Assembly (NCBI RefSeq): GCF_013407765.1
Contig: NZ_JACBZD010000002.1
Coordinates: forward strand, 816,001 to 880,000
Length of the DNA: 64,000 nucleotides
From: Allostreptomyces psammosilenae
GTDB taxonomy: Bacteria; Actinomycetota; Actinomycetes; Streptomycetales; Streptomycetaceae
Direction: 5' to 3'
Below are positions 50,948 to 59,505 of this stretch, piece by piece. Within the stretch, counting starts at the first letter, position 1; every line of letters begins with the position of its first letter. The notes under the pieces were generated by a model that was given only the letters and a program-made list of their open reading frames with translations, had not been told where the DNA came from and ran no database searches. Position numbers and translations under genes: made by a program.

Positions 50948-52102
50948 GTGCGTCACGACCGTGTCGACACCGATGTCCTGGTGGTGGGAGCCGGCCCGAC
51001 CGGGCTCGCCCTGACCGCCGCCCTCGCTGACCGGGGCGTCGAGGTGACGCTCGTCGACCGCCGCTCCGGAGGCGTCGGCACCTCACGGGCCGCCGTCGTC
51101 CACGACCGCACGCTGGAGGCGCTCGCGCCGCTCGGGGTCGTGGACGCCCTCGTCGGACGCGGCCTGCGCGCCCACCGCTTCACCATCCGGGACCGCGACC
51201 GGCTGCTCGTCCCCATCCGGTTCGACCGGCTGCCGGTGCCGCACCCCTACGCCCTGATGGTCCCGCAGTCCAGCACCGAGGAGATCCTCACCGACCGGGT
51301 GCGCCGAGGCGGACGGGAGGTCGTCCCGGACACCGAACTGGTCTCCCTCGCCCAGGACCGGGACGGGGTCACCGCCACCCTGGCCGACGGCGGCACGGTG
51401 CGGGCGCGCTGGCTGGTCGGGGCGGACGGCCTGAACAGCACCGTCCGCCGCGCCGTGGGCATCGGCTTCACCGGGAAGGACACCGCGGAGAGCTTCAGCC
51501 TCGCCGACGCCCGGGTGTCCGGTCCGCTGCCCCGGGACGAGGTGGTGCTGTTCTTCTCCCCGGACGGGATGCTGGTGTCCGCCCCGCTGCCGGACGGCGC
51601 CTTCCGCTTCGTCGCCGCCGTCCCCGCGCCCCCCGAGCAGCCGGACGCCGCCCACCTCCAGCGACTGCTCGCCACCCGGGGCCCCGCGGCCCCGCGGGTG
51701 GAGGCCGAGGAGGTCACCTGGGGCTCCCGCTTCCGCGTCCACCACCGCGTCGCCGACCGGTACCGCGCCGGCCGGGTGCTGCTGCTCGGGGACGCCGCGC
51801 ACGTGCACAGCCCCGCCGGCGGCCAGGGCATGAACCTCGGCCTGCGGGACGCCATGGCGCTGGCCGGGCTGCTCGCCCCCGCCGTGGCGGACGACGCCCC
51901 GCCGGAGGCCCTGGACGCCTACACCGCGGCCCGCCGCCCGGCCGCGCTGCGGGTGCTGCGCCTCGCCGGCCGGCTGACCCGCCTGGCCACCGCCCCCGCG
52001 CCGCTGCGGCCGGCGCGCAACGCACTGCTCGCCGCCGCCTCCACCTCCGCCGCCTTCCGGAACACGCTGACCCGCGACCTCGCCGGGCTGAACGACCGCT
52101 GA
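50948..52102 (+). CDS. FAD-dependent aromatic monooxygenase
   Basis: 384 residues of the PHBH/UbiH group. DVLVVGAGPTGLALTAALADRGVEVTLVDRR is the FAD Rossmann motif (GxGxxG), WLVGADGLNSTVRRAVGI is the DG motif, and RVLLLGDAAHVHSPAGGQGMNLGLRDAMALAGLL is the second FAD motif (GD). The compact C-terminus lacks the thioredoxin-like domain of larger relatives. GTG 50948 follows GGAGGCGATCGCC. It has a repressible promoter. Substrate unknown; probably an inducible aromatic or antibiotic-modifying hydroxylase. Confidence 0.92.
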   Translation: MRHDRVDTDVLVVGAGPTGLALTAALADRGVEVTLVDRRSGGVGTSRAAVVHDRTLEALAPLGVVDALVGRGLRAHRFTIRDRDRLLVPIRFDRLPVPHPYALMVPQSSTEEILTDRVRRGGREVVPDTELVSLAQDRDGVTATLADGGTVRARWLVGADGLNSTVRRAVGIGFTGKDTAESFSLADARVSGPLPRDEVVLFFSPDGMLVSAPLPDGAFRFVAAVPAPPEQPDAAHLQRLLATRGPAAPRVEAEEVTWGSRFRVHHRVADRYRAGRVLLLGDAAHVHSPAGGQGMNLGLRDAMALAGLLAPAVADDAPPEALDAYTAARRPAALRVLRLAGRLTRLATAPAPLRPARNALLAAASTSAAFRNTLTRDLAGLNDR

Positions 52103-52318
52103 CCGCCCGGGCTCGGCCGCCGGGGCCTGGACGCCGGGACCCGACCGTCGCGGCCCGGCCCTCGCGGCCCGACCGCCGCGCCGCCGCTCCGCCAGGACGC
52201 CGCACCGGCCACTCCGCCGCGCCCGCCACCGGGGATTCCCTCGTCCGGGGCATGGCGCCCGGCGGCGGGTCGCCCGCATCATGTGGGCAGTCGCGATCCT
52301 CGGACGAGAGGGAAGCCG

Positions 52319-52486
52319 ATGCCCCGTAGGTCCGCCGCCGTCCGTGCCCTCCTCGCCGCCTCCACGGCCGGGCTGATGCTGCTCACCGCGCTGGCCATCG
52401 CCGGCGGCGGCGCCTCGCTGTGGGCGGTGTGGGCCCTGCTGGCGGCGATCACCGTACTGACGGTCCTCGTCGACCGCGTGGCGTGA
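52319..52486 (+). CDS. Small two-helix membrane protein
   Basis: 55 residues: MPRRSAAVRALLAASTAGLMLLTALAIAGGGASLWAVWALLAAITVLTVLVDRVA. Two hydrophobic spans and a basic N-terminus are seen. AGAGGGAAG sits just before the ATG. Its last 38 bases overlap the end of the convergent regulator gene. Function unknown. Confidence 0.65.
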   Translation: MPRRSAAVRALLAASTAGLMLLTALAIAGGGASLWAVWALLAAITVLTVLVDRVA

Positions 52487-53669
52487 GCGGCGTCGGCGCG
52501 GCCGGGTGCGGCCCGTGCCGGCGTCCGCCCGCCGTGCCGTACTGACCGACGCCGTCGGCCGGCCGCCCGCTGACCGGGCGCCCTTCGGCGGGACGCCTGC
52601 CGGCGCCCGAGCCCGGAGTGAGCGCGGGGCCGGCGGCGGTCACCGGGACACCGTCGGGATACTCGGCGACCGCCGGGGCTTCCGGGCGGGCCGGGGGTTC
52701 CGGGACGGCCACCGGCACCGGGACCTCCATGGCCACCGGGGCCGGGGCCTCGGCCGCGTCGACGGGTTCCGCGGCTCCGGCGGATTCCACCGGCGCGCCG
52801 GCCGGCGGGGCCGGGACGGGCGCGCCGCTCCTGGCACGCACCAGCCGTTCGAGCCGCTCCGCCTCCGGCGACCCGGGCGGGGCGAAGTGCACCACGACGG
52901 ACAGGCCGGGACGGCCCTCCACCACGAACCGCATGTAGTTCAGCCGGAGCTCCCCGACCTCCGGGTACCACAGGCGCCGCACGGACGGGGTGAACTCCTC
53001 CACGTCGTGGCTGGTCCACCAGGCGCGGAACAACTCGCTGGTGTCCGACAGGTGCCGGATCAGCTCGCCGAAGCGGGGGTTGGCCAGCTGCTGCGCCGAC
53101 GCCGCCCGCAGCAGCCCCACGATCCAGCGCGCCTCCCGCTCCCAGTCCGGCATGGTCACGCGCCAGCGCTCGTCCTCGAACATCATGGCCAGCGCGTTCA
53201 GCGCCCCCGCGGGCCGCTGGCGCGGGAGGCCCATCAGCGCCGCGGCGGGCCGGTTCCAGGCCACCAGGTCGAACCACGGGGTCATGGCGTAGGCCGGGTT
53301 GGGGGCCAGCAGCTCCACGAAGCCGGAGACGTCGTCCGTCGCCGTGGGCTCCTCCTCCACCGCCTCCGGCTCGCACGGGTCGCCCTCGCCGGCCAGCCGG
53401 AACAGGTGGGCGCGCTCGGCCGGCGCGAGGGCCAGCGCCCGGGCGATGCCGCCGAGCACCTCCCGGGAGACGTTGATGTTCCGGCCCTGCTCCAGCCAGG
53501 TGTACCAGGTCAGGCTCACGCCGGACAGTTGCGCGACCTCTTCCCGACGCAGTCCGGGAACGCGGCGGCGCCGGTTCACCGGAATTCCGACGGCCGCCGG
53601 ATTCACCTTTCTCCGCCGCGATTTCAAGAAGTCAGCGAGTTCCTGCCGGGATACGTCGTTCGCCGCCAC
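52449..53669 (-). CDS. XRE regulator with MmyB-like ligand domain
   Basis: 406 residues from GTG 53669 (GTG 53729 would add 20). The HTH is RQELADFLKSRRRKVNP, then RVPGLRREEVAQLSGVSLTWYTWLEQGRNINVSREVLGGIARAL. The MmyB-like PAS domain follows (APNPAYAMTPWFDLVAWNRPAAALMG, FRAWWTSHDVEEFTPSVRRLWYPEVGELRLNYMRFVVE, LSVVVHFAPPGSPEAERLERL), which binds fatty acid-like ligands in homologues. After about residue 285 there are ~120 residues of Pro/Ala/Gly-rich sequence not found in the family. In Streptomyces such regulators usually control an adjacent oxidoreductase; the FAD monooxygenase at 53954 lies upstream in the same direction. Confidence 0.85.
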   Translation of the reverse strand: MAANDVSRQELADFLKSRRRKVNPAAVGIPVNRRRRVPGLRREEVAQLSGVSLTWYTWLEQGRNINVSREVLGGIARALALAPAERAHLFRLAGEGDPCEPEAVEEEPTATDDVSGFVELLAPNPAYAMTPWFDLVAWNRPAAALMGLPRQRPAGALNALAMMFEDERWRVTMPDWEREARWIVGLLRAASAQQLANPRFGELIRHLSDTSELFRAWWTSHDVEEFTPSVRRLWYPEVGELRLNYMRFVVEGRPGLSVVVHFAPPGSPEAERLERLVRARSGAPVPAPPAGAPVESAGAAEPVDAAEAPAPVAMEVPVPVAVPEPPARPEAPAVAEYPDGVPVTAAGPALTPGSGAGRRPAEGRPVSGRPADGVGQYGTAGGRRHGPHPAAPTPLTPRGRRGPSVR

Positions 53670-53953
53670 CGTCCGCACCTTCCCCGCGGCCGCGTCGACG
53701 ACGGTCGTCGTGTGGCCGCTGAAGTCCACCGTGCTGCACCCGTTCCGCCTGTTCAGTTACCCAAAACTACCTCCCGGACACGGCCGGTCCGCACCCGCCC
53801 GCCGACGCCCCCGCCGTTTCCGCGCCCGCCATCCCCGCTTAACCGACCCGAAAACCGGGCGGTCGCCGAGGACGGAAGTCGCGTAACCCCCATCGAATTC
53901 CAATGGATCCCATCTGCGGCCAAAAGGGAAGGCGGGGCGGCGAACGGGAGGAA

Positions 53954-55735
53954 TCAGCAGGCGATGCGGACGAGCCCGTGGCGCGACGGCAGCCGCTCCA
54001 GCAGCCCGAGGACCCCGGCCACGCTGGCCCGACCGGCGACCACGCCGTCCGGGCGCACGTACACCAGCCACGGCCCGCCCTGGTACACCTCGCTCTCCGC
54101 CGGCGTGCCGTTCACCACCGCGATGTCGCACCCCACCTCGGCGCCGGTGTCCTCCTCGTCGGCCGAGGTGGTGCCCTCGGGCCGGATCCACAGCACGTCC
54201 ACCAGGTCCTCCACGCCGCGCCCGCGCAGCGCCTCGGCCGCCCGGGCCGCCAGACCGCCGGCCGCGTCCTCGCCCACCGCCAGCAGCGCGTGCCGCCCGG
54301 CGGAGAGGTAGCGGTGCAGCGAGGTGGCCTTGGTGCCGTGCAGCGGGATCAACCCGGTGTCCGGCACGCGCCACCCCAGCCGGACCGCCCGGGGCAGCAC
54401 CCAGGCACCCTGGAGGTCGGCCACGGCCGGGCTGCCGGAGTGGTCCAGCTCCAACTGGGCGAGCTGGGGCAGCATCTGGCGCTCCAGGATCCCGGTGCGG
54501 GAGAAGGACTGCATGGCCGCGTCCCGCACCGCGCGGGTGATCGGGTTCTTCAACTGCCAGGCGCGGGCCTGCTGCTCGGCGTGCCGCAGCGCCTGCACGG
54601 CGGCCGACCGGCGCTCGGACTCGTAGCTGTCCAACAGCGCCGGGTCGCACCCGCGCAGCACGGCCGCCAGCTTCCAGCCGAGGTCGAAGCCGTCCTGCAG
54701 GCCGGTGTTGATGCCCTGCCCGCCGGCCGGGGTGTGCGCGTGCGCCGCGTCGCCCACCAGCAGCACCGGACCGGAGCGGAAGGTCCGGGCCACCTTGCCG
54801 TGCACCCGCAGCCGGTGCGACCACCACGCGCCGCGCAGCCGCAGCCGGCCCGGGCCGCGCTCGGTGAGCAGGCGCTGGACCAGTTCCTCCCCGGGCGGGG
54901 CGGAGCGCGCGTCCTCCTCCGGGCCCTCGGCGGCCCCGGGCCCGGCGGCGGCCCCACCGGCCCCAGCGGCCCCACCGGCCTCGGCGGTGCGGCCCGCCCC
55001 GGCCGCGGCGGCGCCCTCGACACCCTCCCCGACCGGTACGTCGGCCAGGATCCGGTGGCCCCCGTCGGGCAGCGGCAGCAGCGCCAGTATCCCGGCGGGG
55101 GTCAGGTGGTACTGCGCCTCGTCCAGCGGGACGGGACCGGCGACGACGCCGTCCGCCACGATCAGCTCCCGGTCACCGTCGTCGCCCTCGAAGGCGATGC
55201 CCACGCTGCCGCGCACGAAGCTGTCGATGCCGTCGGCGCCGATCAGCCAGCGGGCGGTGGCCCGCTCCACCGGGCGGTCCGAGCGCCGCAGCGCGACGAT
55301 GACCGAGCCGTCCTCCGCGCCGGAGCCGCGGACGGTCACCCCGATCGCCTCCGCCTGCCACTCCACCCGCCCGCCGAGCGCGGTCAGCCGGGCGTGCAGC
55401 GCCCGCTCCGTCACCGGCTGGGGCACGCACAGCGGGCCGGGGAACGCGGTGCCCTCCAGGCGGCCGAACCGCATCTCGCCGACCCGCTTGCGCCGGGACC
55501 AGTAGGAGGCGCCGGCCAGCGGCAGCGCGGCGTCCGCCACCTCCTCCGACACGCCGACCCGCAGCAGGCACTCCATCGCCCCGCTCCACAGCACGGTGGC
55601 GCGGGGCGAGTCGTCCGGCCCCGGGCGGCGGTCCACGATCCGCACCGACACGCCGTGGGCCAGCAGGGTGCAGGCGGTGATCAGGCCGGTCGGGCCGGCT
55701 CCCACGATCAGGACCTGGGTGTCGTCGATGGTCAT
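53954..55735 (-). CDS. FAD-dependent aromatic hydroxylase (PgaE/RdmE type)
   Basis: 593 residues. QVLIVGAGPTGLITACTLLAHGVSVRIVDRRPG, WLIGADGIDSFVRGSVGIAFEGD, and VLLVGDAAHAHTPAGGQGINTGLQDGFDLGWKLAAVLRG give the two FAD motifs. The C-terminal ~150 residues (VLPRAVRLGWRVPDTGLIPLHG to the end) are the thioredoxin-like domain of polyketide and rifampicin-type hydroxylases. A ~45-residue Ala/Gly insertion (about 228-275) is unusual. GGAGGTACC precedes ATG 55735. Substrate unknown; resistance-type hydroxylation of aromatic antibiotics is possible. Confidence 0.92.
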   Translation of the reverse strand: MTIDDTQVLIVGAGPTGLITACTLLAHGVSVRIVDRRPGPDDSPRATVLWSGAMECLLRVGVSEEVADAALPLAGASYWSRRKRVGEMRFGRLEGTAFPGPLCVPQPVTERALHARLTALGGRVEWQAEAIGVTVRGSGAEDGSVIVALRRSDRPVERATARWLIGADGIDSFVRGSVGIAFEGDDGDRELIVADGVVAGPVPLDEAQYHLTPAGILALLPLPDGGHRILADVPVGEGVEGAAAAGAGRTAEAGGAAGAGGAAAGPGAAEGPEEDARSAPPGEELVQRLLTERGPGRLRLRGAWWSHRLRVHGKVARTFRSGPVLLVGDAAHAHTPAGGQGINTGLQDGFDLGWKLAAVLRGCDPALLDSYESERRSAAVQALRHAEQQARAWQLKNPITRAVRDAAMQSFSRTGILERQMLPQLAQLELDHSGSPAVADLQGAWVLPRAVRLGWRVPDTGLIPLHGTKATSLHRYLSAGRHALLAVGEDAAGGLAARAAEALRGRGVEDLVDVLWIRPEGTTSADEEDTGAEVGCDIAVVNGTPAESEVYQGGPWLVYVRPDGVVAGRASVAGVLGLLERLPSRHGLVRIAC

Positions 55736-56534
55736 GATGCGGTACCTCCGCTGGTTCCGGGGACGCCCTGGAGCGACGGCGGGAGACCCGCCGGATGACT
55801 GCGGCGCCGCCGCGGTGCGGCACCATGCGTGCTGACCCGTCGCCGCGCGCGGACGCGGGCGCGGCGCGGTCGGCCGGCGGGCCGGCCGGGCCCGGAGTCA
55901 GGGTGTGCGTCGTCGAGCGGTGACGTCGTCGTCGTGGCGGGGCGTCTCACCGGCGGATTCGCGGATGTGCGCCTGCGTGGGTCGGAGAACCGACCGAACC
56001 GATATGTGCCATGTCCACCCCCGTCAGATATGGCATCACGCGAAGTTCTGGACATACCATCGCATGCCCGCGTTGACCCATGTCAACGATCTTGGGAAGA
56101 ATATGGTGGTTTTTTGGAAGACGTCGTGCCGGGGCTCTTCCCCGGCTGTCGTACGGCTGGGCCGCCGCCTCCGGGCCGGCCGGCGGGGGACCGCGCGGGC
56201 CGGCCGGGGCGCGCCGTCCGCCTCCCGCTCGGGACGGATTCGCGCTGGTCAGTACGGTGATTCCGGAGGGCATCGGGGTGGGTGCGGCGCCGGCGCGGGC
56301 GGTGATCGGCCCGGCCCGACGGCGCGCTGCGCACGCCGGGCGCGGCCGGCGGGCGGAGCGCCCGACTCCGCTTGCCGAGTTCGGCCGGGGAACTCCCGGA
56401 ACTCTCCGAACTCCCCGGAATTCCGGTCCCGGAAGACCGGAACTGTTAAATCTGGATGAATTCCACCGTACGGGTGGGCGTCCCCGCGATGTGAGGTGCC
56501 CGGGTGCTCGCCCGCGGGGTTCACCGGGAGCGAC
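55736..56534. other. 800-base intergenic region with AT-rich core and palindrome
   Basis: Between two minus-strand genes. 55990-56130 is AT-rich for this DNA and contains ATATG/GCCAT-type repeats, a perfect CGTTGAC-CCAT-GTCAACG palindrome (56071-56088) and a T-run. It probably carries the promoter of the 53.95-55.7 kb hydroxylase and perhaps a small RNA. No coding sequence is supported. Confidence 0.5.
56071..56088. promoter_or_regulatory. CGTTGAC-CCAT-GTCAACG palindrome
   Basis: An 18-bp perfect inverted repeat with a 4-base spacer, about 340 bases upstream of the hydroxylase start. It may be the site of a dimeric repressor. Confidence 0.5.
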
Positions 56535-57218
56535 TCAGGCGTCACCGTGCCAGGTGTAGCGGTGCTCCGGGCGGCCCGGTCCGCCGTAGTGCGGCGCCCG
56601 CGCGGCGAGCCCCCGCTCGACCAGGTACTCCAGGTACCGCCGCGCCGTGATCCGCGAGACGCCGAGCCGCTCGCCCACCGCGCGGGCGGTGGCGGGCTCC
56701 GTGCCCGCCTCGCGCAGCGCCCGCACCGTCGCCGCCAGCGTCTGCTCCCCGATCCCCTTCGGCAGCGAGGGCCGCCCCGGCTCGTGCAGCGCCGCCAGCA
56801 TCCGGTCCACGTCACCCTGCCCCAGGGCCGTCTCGGCCGTGCGCGTCCGCCGGTGGTACTCGGCGTAGCTCTCCAGCTTGTCCCGGAAGGCGGCGAAGGT
56901 GAACGGCTTGAGCAGGTACAGCACGACGCCCTGGGAGACCGCGGCCCGCACCGTCTCCAGCTGCCGGGCCGAGGTCACCGCGATCACGTCAACCGCCGCC
57001 CCGCGCGCCCGCAGGGTCCGGCAGATGTCCAGCCCGCCCATGTCCGGCAGGTAGAAGTCCAGCAGCACCAGGTCCACCGGCGTGGTGGCCAGCAGGCGCA
57101 GCGCCTCCTCGCCGCGCCTGGCCACCCCGACGACCTCGAAGCCCGGCACGCGCTCGGTGTAGGCGCGGTGGGCGTCGGCGAGCAGCGGGTCGTCCTCGAC
57201 GACCAGGGTGCGGATCAT
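56535..57218 (-). CDS. CitB/DcuR-type response regulator
   Basis: 227 residues. The receiver domain has DD at 9-10, phospho-acceptor Asp54 (LVLLDFYLPDMGG), Thr in VIAVTSARQ and Lys in LLKPFTFAAF. The output domain is an HTH (TARAVGERLGVSRITARRYLEYLVERGLAARAPHYGGPGRPEHRY) of the CitB/DcuR type. Start ATG 57218. The kinase lies directly upstream, 150 bases away. Likely target: the divergent dctA gene. Confidence 0.93.
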   Translation of the reverse strand: MIRTLVVEDDPLLADAHRAYTERVPGFEVVGVARRGEEALRLLATTPVDLVLLDFYLPDMGGLDICRTLRARGAAVDVIAVTSARQLETVRAAVSQGVVLYLLKPFTFAAFRDKLESYAEYHRRTRTAETALGQGDVDRMLAALHEPGRPSLPKGIGEQTLAATVRALREAGTEPATARAVGERLGVSRITARRYLEYLVERGLAARAPHYGGPGRPEHRYTWHGDA

Positions 57219-57369
57219 GGTGGGGCGGTGCTCCTGGGCGGGCGGATGGCTGGGGGCGGACGGGCTTGTCGGGCGCGCGGGCTACTGGAGGCGGTGGGCT
57301 GGTGGGGCTGGTCGGGCCGGTGGGGTGGACGGGACCGGCTCGGTCGGCGACGTCCACGGTAGTCCCGGC

Positions 57370-59262
57370 TCAGCCGGGCGGACAGCCGCCGTGGCCGGCC
57401 GGCGCGCCCACCGTCCCGCGGGGCACCCCGCCGACCCGGGCCGGCATCCGCAGCGTGGCGGTGAACACCGTCACCTCCCGGCCCTCCTCCTCCGGGTGCG
57501 GCCGGCGGGCCACCCGGACCGTGCCACCGTGCCGCCGCGCCGACTGCCGGGCCAGCGCCAGCCCGAGGCCGCGCCCCTGCCGCCGTCCCGTGGCGCCCTT
57601 CGTCGACCAGCCGCGGGTGAACGCCTCCTCGGCGGCCTCCGGCGGCAGCCCCGGCCCGGTGTCGCGGACCGTGACGGTGAGCACCCCCGGCCCCGCGTAC
57701 TCCACCGGCCCCGCCTCCTGCGCCGCACCGGAGGCGTCGTCCACCCCGGTGGGGTCGTGCGCGCCGGCGGGGCCGTCGGCGCCACCGGTCCGCAGCGACA
57801 CCCACACCCGGGCGGCCTCCGACCCGGCGGGGCCCGCGGCGCCCGCCGCGCCGGCCGCCGCGTCGATCGCGTTGTCCACCAGGTTGCCGATCACGGTGAC
57901 CAGGTCGTGTGCCGGCAGGCCCAGCTCCGCCACCCCGCCGTCCGCCGACACGTCCAGCCGCACCCCGCGCTCGTGCGCCTGCGCCGCCTTGCCCAGCAGC
58001 AGCGCCGCCACCGCCGGCTCGTCGACCGCGCTCACCACCTCGTCGGTCAGCGCCTGGGTCGCGGCCAGCTCCTCCGTGGCGAACTCCACCGCCTCCCGGG
58101 TGCGGCCCAGTTCCACCATGGTCACCACCGTGTGCAGCCGGTTCGCCGCCTCGTGCGCCTGCGCCCGCAGCGACTCGGTGAAGCCGCGCACCGAGTCCAG
58201 CTCCGAGGAGACCGCCTCCAGCTCGGTGCGGTCCCGGAAGGTCACCACCGCGCCCAGCTCCCGCCCCTCGTGCACCACCGGCTGCCGGTTGACGATCAGC
58301 ACCCGGTCGCCCACCAGGTGCATCTCGTCGGCGCCCACCCGCCCGGTCACCAGCCGTTCCACCAGCGCCGCCGGCAGCCCCAGCGTGCCCAACGGCCGGC
58401 CCGCCGGATCCGCCACGGCGTCCGCCGCCGGCTGGCCCGGCTGGCCCGGCCGATCGCGCCGGTCGCGCTGGTCCGGCTGGTCCGGCTGGTCCGGCCAGGC
58501 CGGGGGCAGGCCCAGCAGCCGCTGCGCCTCGTCGTTGGCGAGGGTCACCCGGCCGTCCGGCGTGAGGATCAGCAGCCCCTCCCGCACCGCGTGCAGCACC
58601 GCGTCGTGGTGCTGGTAGAGCCGGGCCAGCTCCTCGGGCCCGAGCCCCAGGGTCTGCCGGTGGATCCGCCGGCTGATCAGCAGCGCCGCCACCGCGGCCA
58701 GGCACAGCCCGAGCGCGGAGAAGCCGAGCACCCCCGGGATGCGCGCCCGGAACGACTCGCTCACCCGGTCCACGCCGATGCCCACCGACACCAGCGCCCG
58801 GACCCGCCCGCCGTCGTCGGTGACCGGCACCACCGCCCGCACCGAGGGCCCGAGCGTGCCGGTGTACGTCTCGGTGAAGGCCCGCCCGGCCAGCGCCGGC
58901 TCCACGTGCCCGAGGAAGCGGCGGCCGATCTCCTCGGGGTTGGTGTGGGTGTACCGGGTGCGGTCCGGCGCCATCACGGTGATGAAGTTGACCCCGGTGG
59001 CGGACCGCACCGACTCCGCGAACGGCTGGAGCACGGCGGACGGGTCCGGATCGTCCAGGGCCTGCGTCACGGTCGGCGTGCGCGCCACCGTCCAGGCCAC
59101 GTCCAGCCCGCGCTGGGCCGCCCGGTCGCGGGCACCGTGCTCCTCCGCCACCAGCGTCAGGGCGGTGGCGGCGAGCACCAGCACGGTGAAGACCAGCAGC
59201 TGCAGGCGGAGCAGCCGCCGGCCGAGCGAGCGGTCGCGTCGGGGCGCGGAGCGGAGGGCCAC
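57370..59262 (-). CDS. CitA/DcuS-type sensor histidine kinase
   Basis: 630 residues. Two membrane helices (about 18-40 and 178-200) flank an extracellular PDC/PAS domain (TGVNFITVMAPDRTRYTHTNPEEIGRRFLGHVEPALAG, the carboxylate-sensing fold). A cytoplasmic PAS (HAVREGLLILTPDGRVTLANDEAQRLLG), the H-box with His370 (AQAHEAANRLHTVVTMVELG) and an HATPase domain (VIGNLVDNAIDA; DTGPGLP; GRGLGLALAR) follow. A ~35-residue PDQPDQ/PGQPGQ repeat interrupts the PAS domain. It senses C4-dicarboxylate or citrate-like acids outside. GTG 59262 was chosen for the basic start. Confidence 0.93.
   Translation of the reverse strand: MALRSAPRRDRSLGRRLLRLQLLVFTVLVLAATALTLVAEEHGARDRAAQRGLDVAWTVARTPTVTQALDDPDPSAVLQPFAESVRSATGVNFITVMAPDRTRYTHTNPEEIGRRFLGHVEPALAGRAFTETYTGTLGPSVRAVVPVTDDGGRVRALVSVGIGVDRVSESFRARIPGVLGFSALGLCLAAVAALLISRRIHRQTLGLGPEELARLYQHHDAVLHAVREGLLILTPDGRVTLANDEAQRLLGLPPAWPDQPDQPDQRDRRDRPGQPGQPAADAVADPAGRPLGTLGLPAALVERLVTGRVGADEMHLVGDRVLIVNRQPVVHEGRELGAVVTFRDRTELEAVSSELDSVRGFTESLRAQAHEAANRLHTVVTMVELGRTREAVEFATEELAATQALTDEVVSAVDEPAVAALLLGKAAQAHERGVRLDVSADGGVAELGLPAHDLVTVIGNLVDNAIDAAAGAAGAAGPAGSEAARVWVSLRTGGADGPAGAHDPTGVDDASGAAQEAGPVEYAGPGVLTVTVRDTGPGLPPEAAEEAFTRGWSTKGATGRRQGRGLGLALARQSARRHGGTVRVARRPHPEEEGREVTVFTATLRMPARVGGVPRGTVGAPAGHGGCPPG
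58430..58497. repeat. 9-bp tandem repeat inside the sensor kinase gene
   Basis: CTGGTCCGG/CTGGCCCGG units recur, encoding the PDQPDQPDQ and PGQPGQP stretches. Confidence 0.75.
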
Positions 59263-59505
59263 GTGCCCCAGTGTCGCTCCCGTCCCACCCGTACCGAGTT
59301 CCCCCGGTGTGGTGAACGTTACGAACGAAACCGCGAAGTCACCGCGGCGCGCGGCGCAAGGTTTCCCCTGCGTGTCACCGCGTTGCGTACGTCACATTCA
59401 GGGGGTGGCGTCCATGGACGCGGCGGCGCGCCGACCCGCTCGGCCGCGGCGACGCCGCGCGCCGGGCCGGGTCACCCCGAGAGCCGTTCCCGCAGGAGGT
59501 CACCG

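Noticed and set aside
59263-59505. Response-regulator binding repeats in the kinase/dctA gap
   Set aside because: I looked for direct or inverted repeats matching CitB/DcuR sites and saw none convincing.
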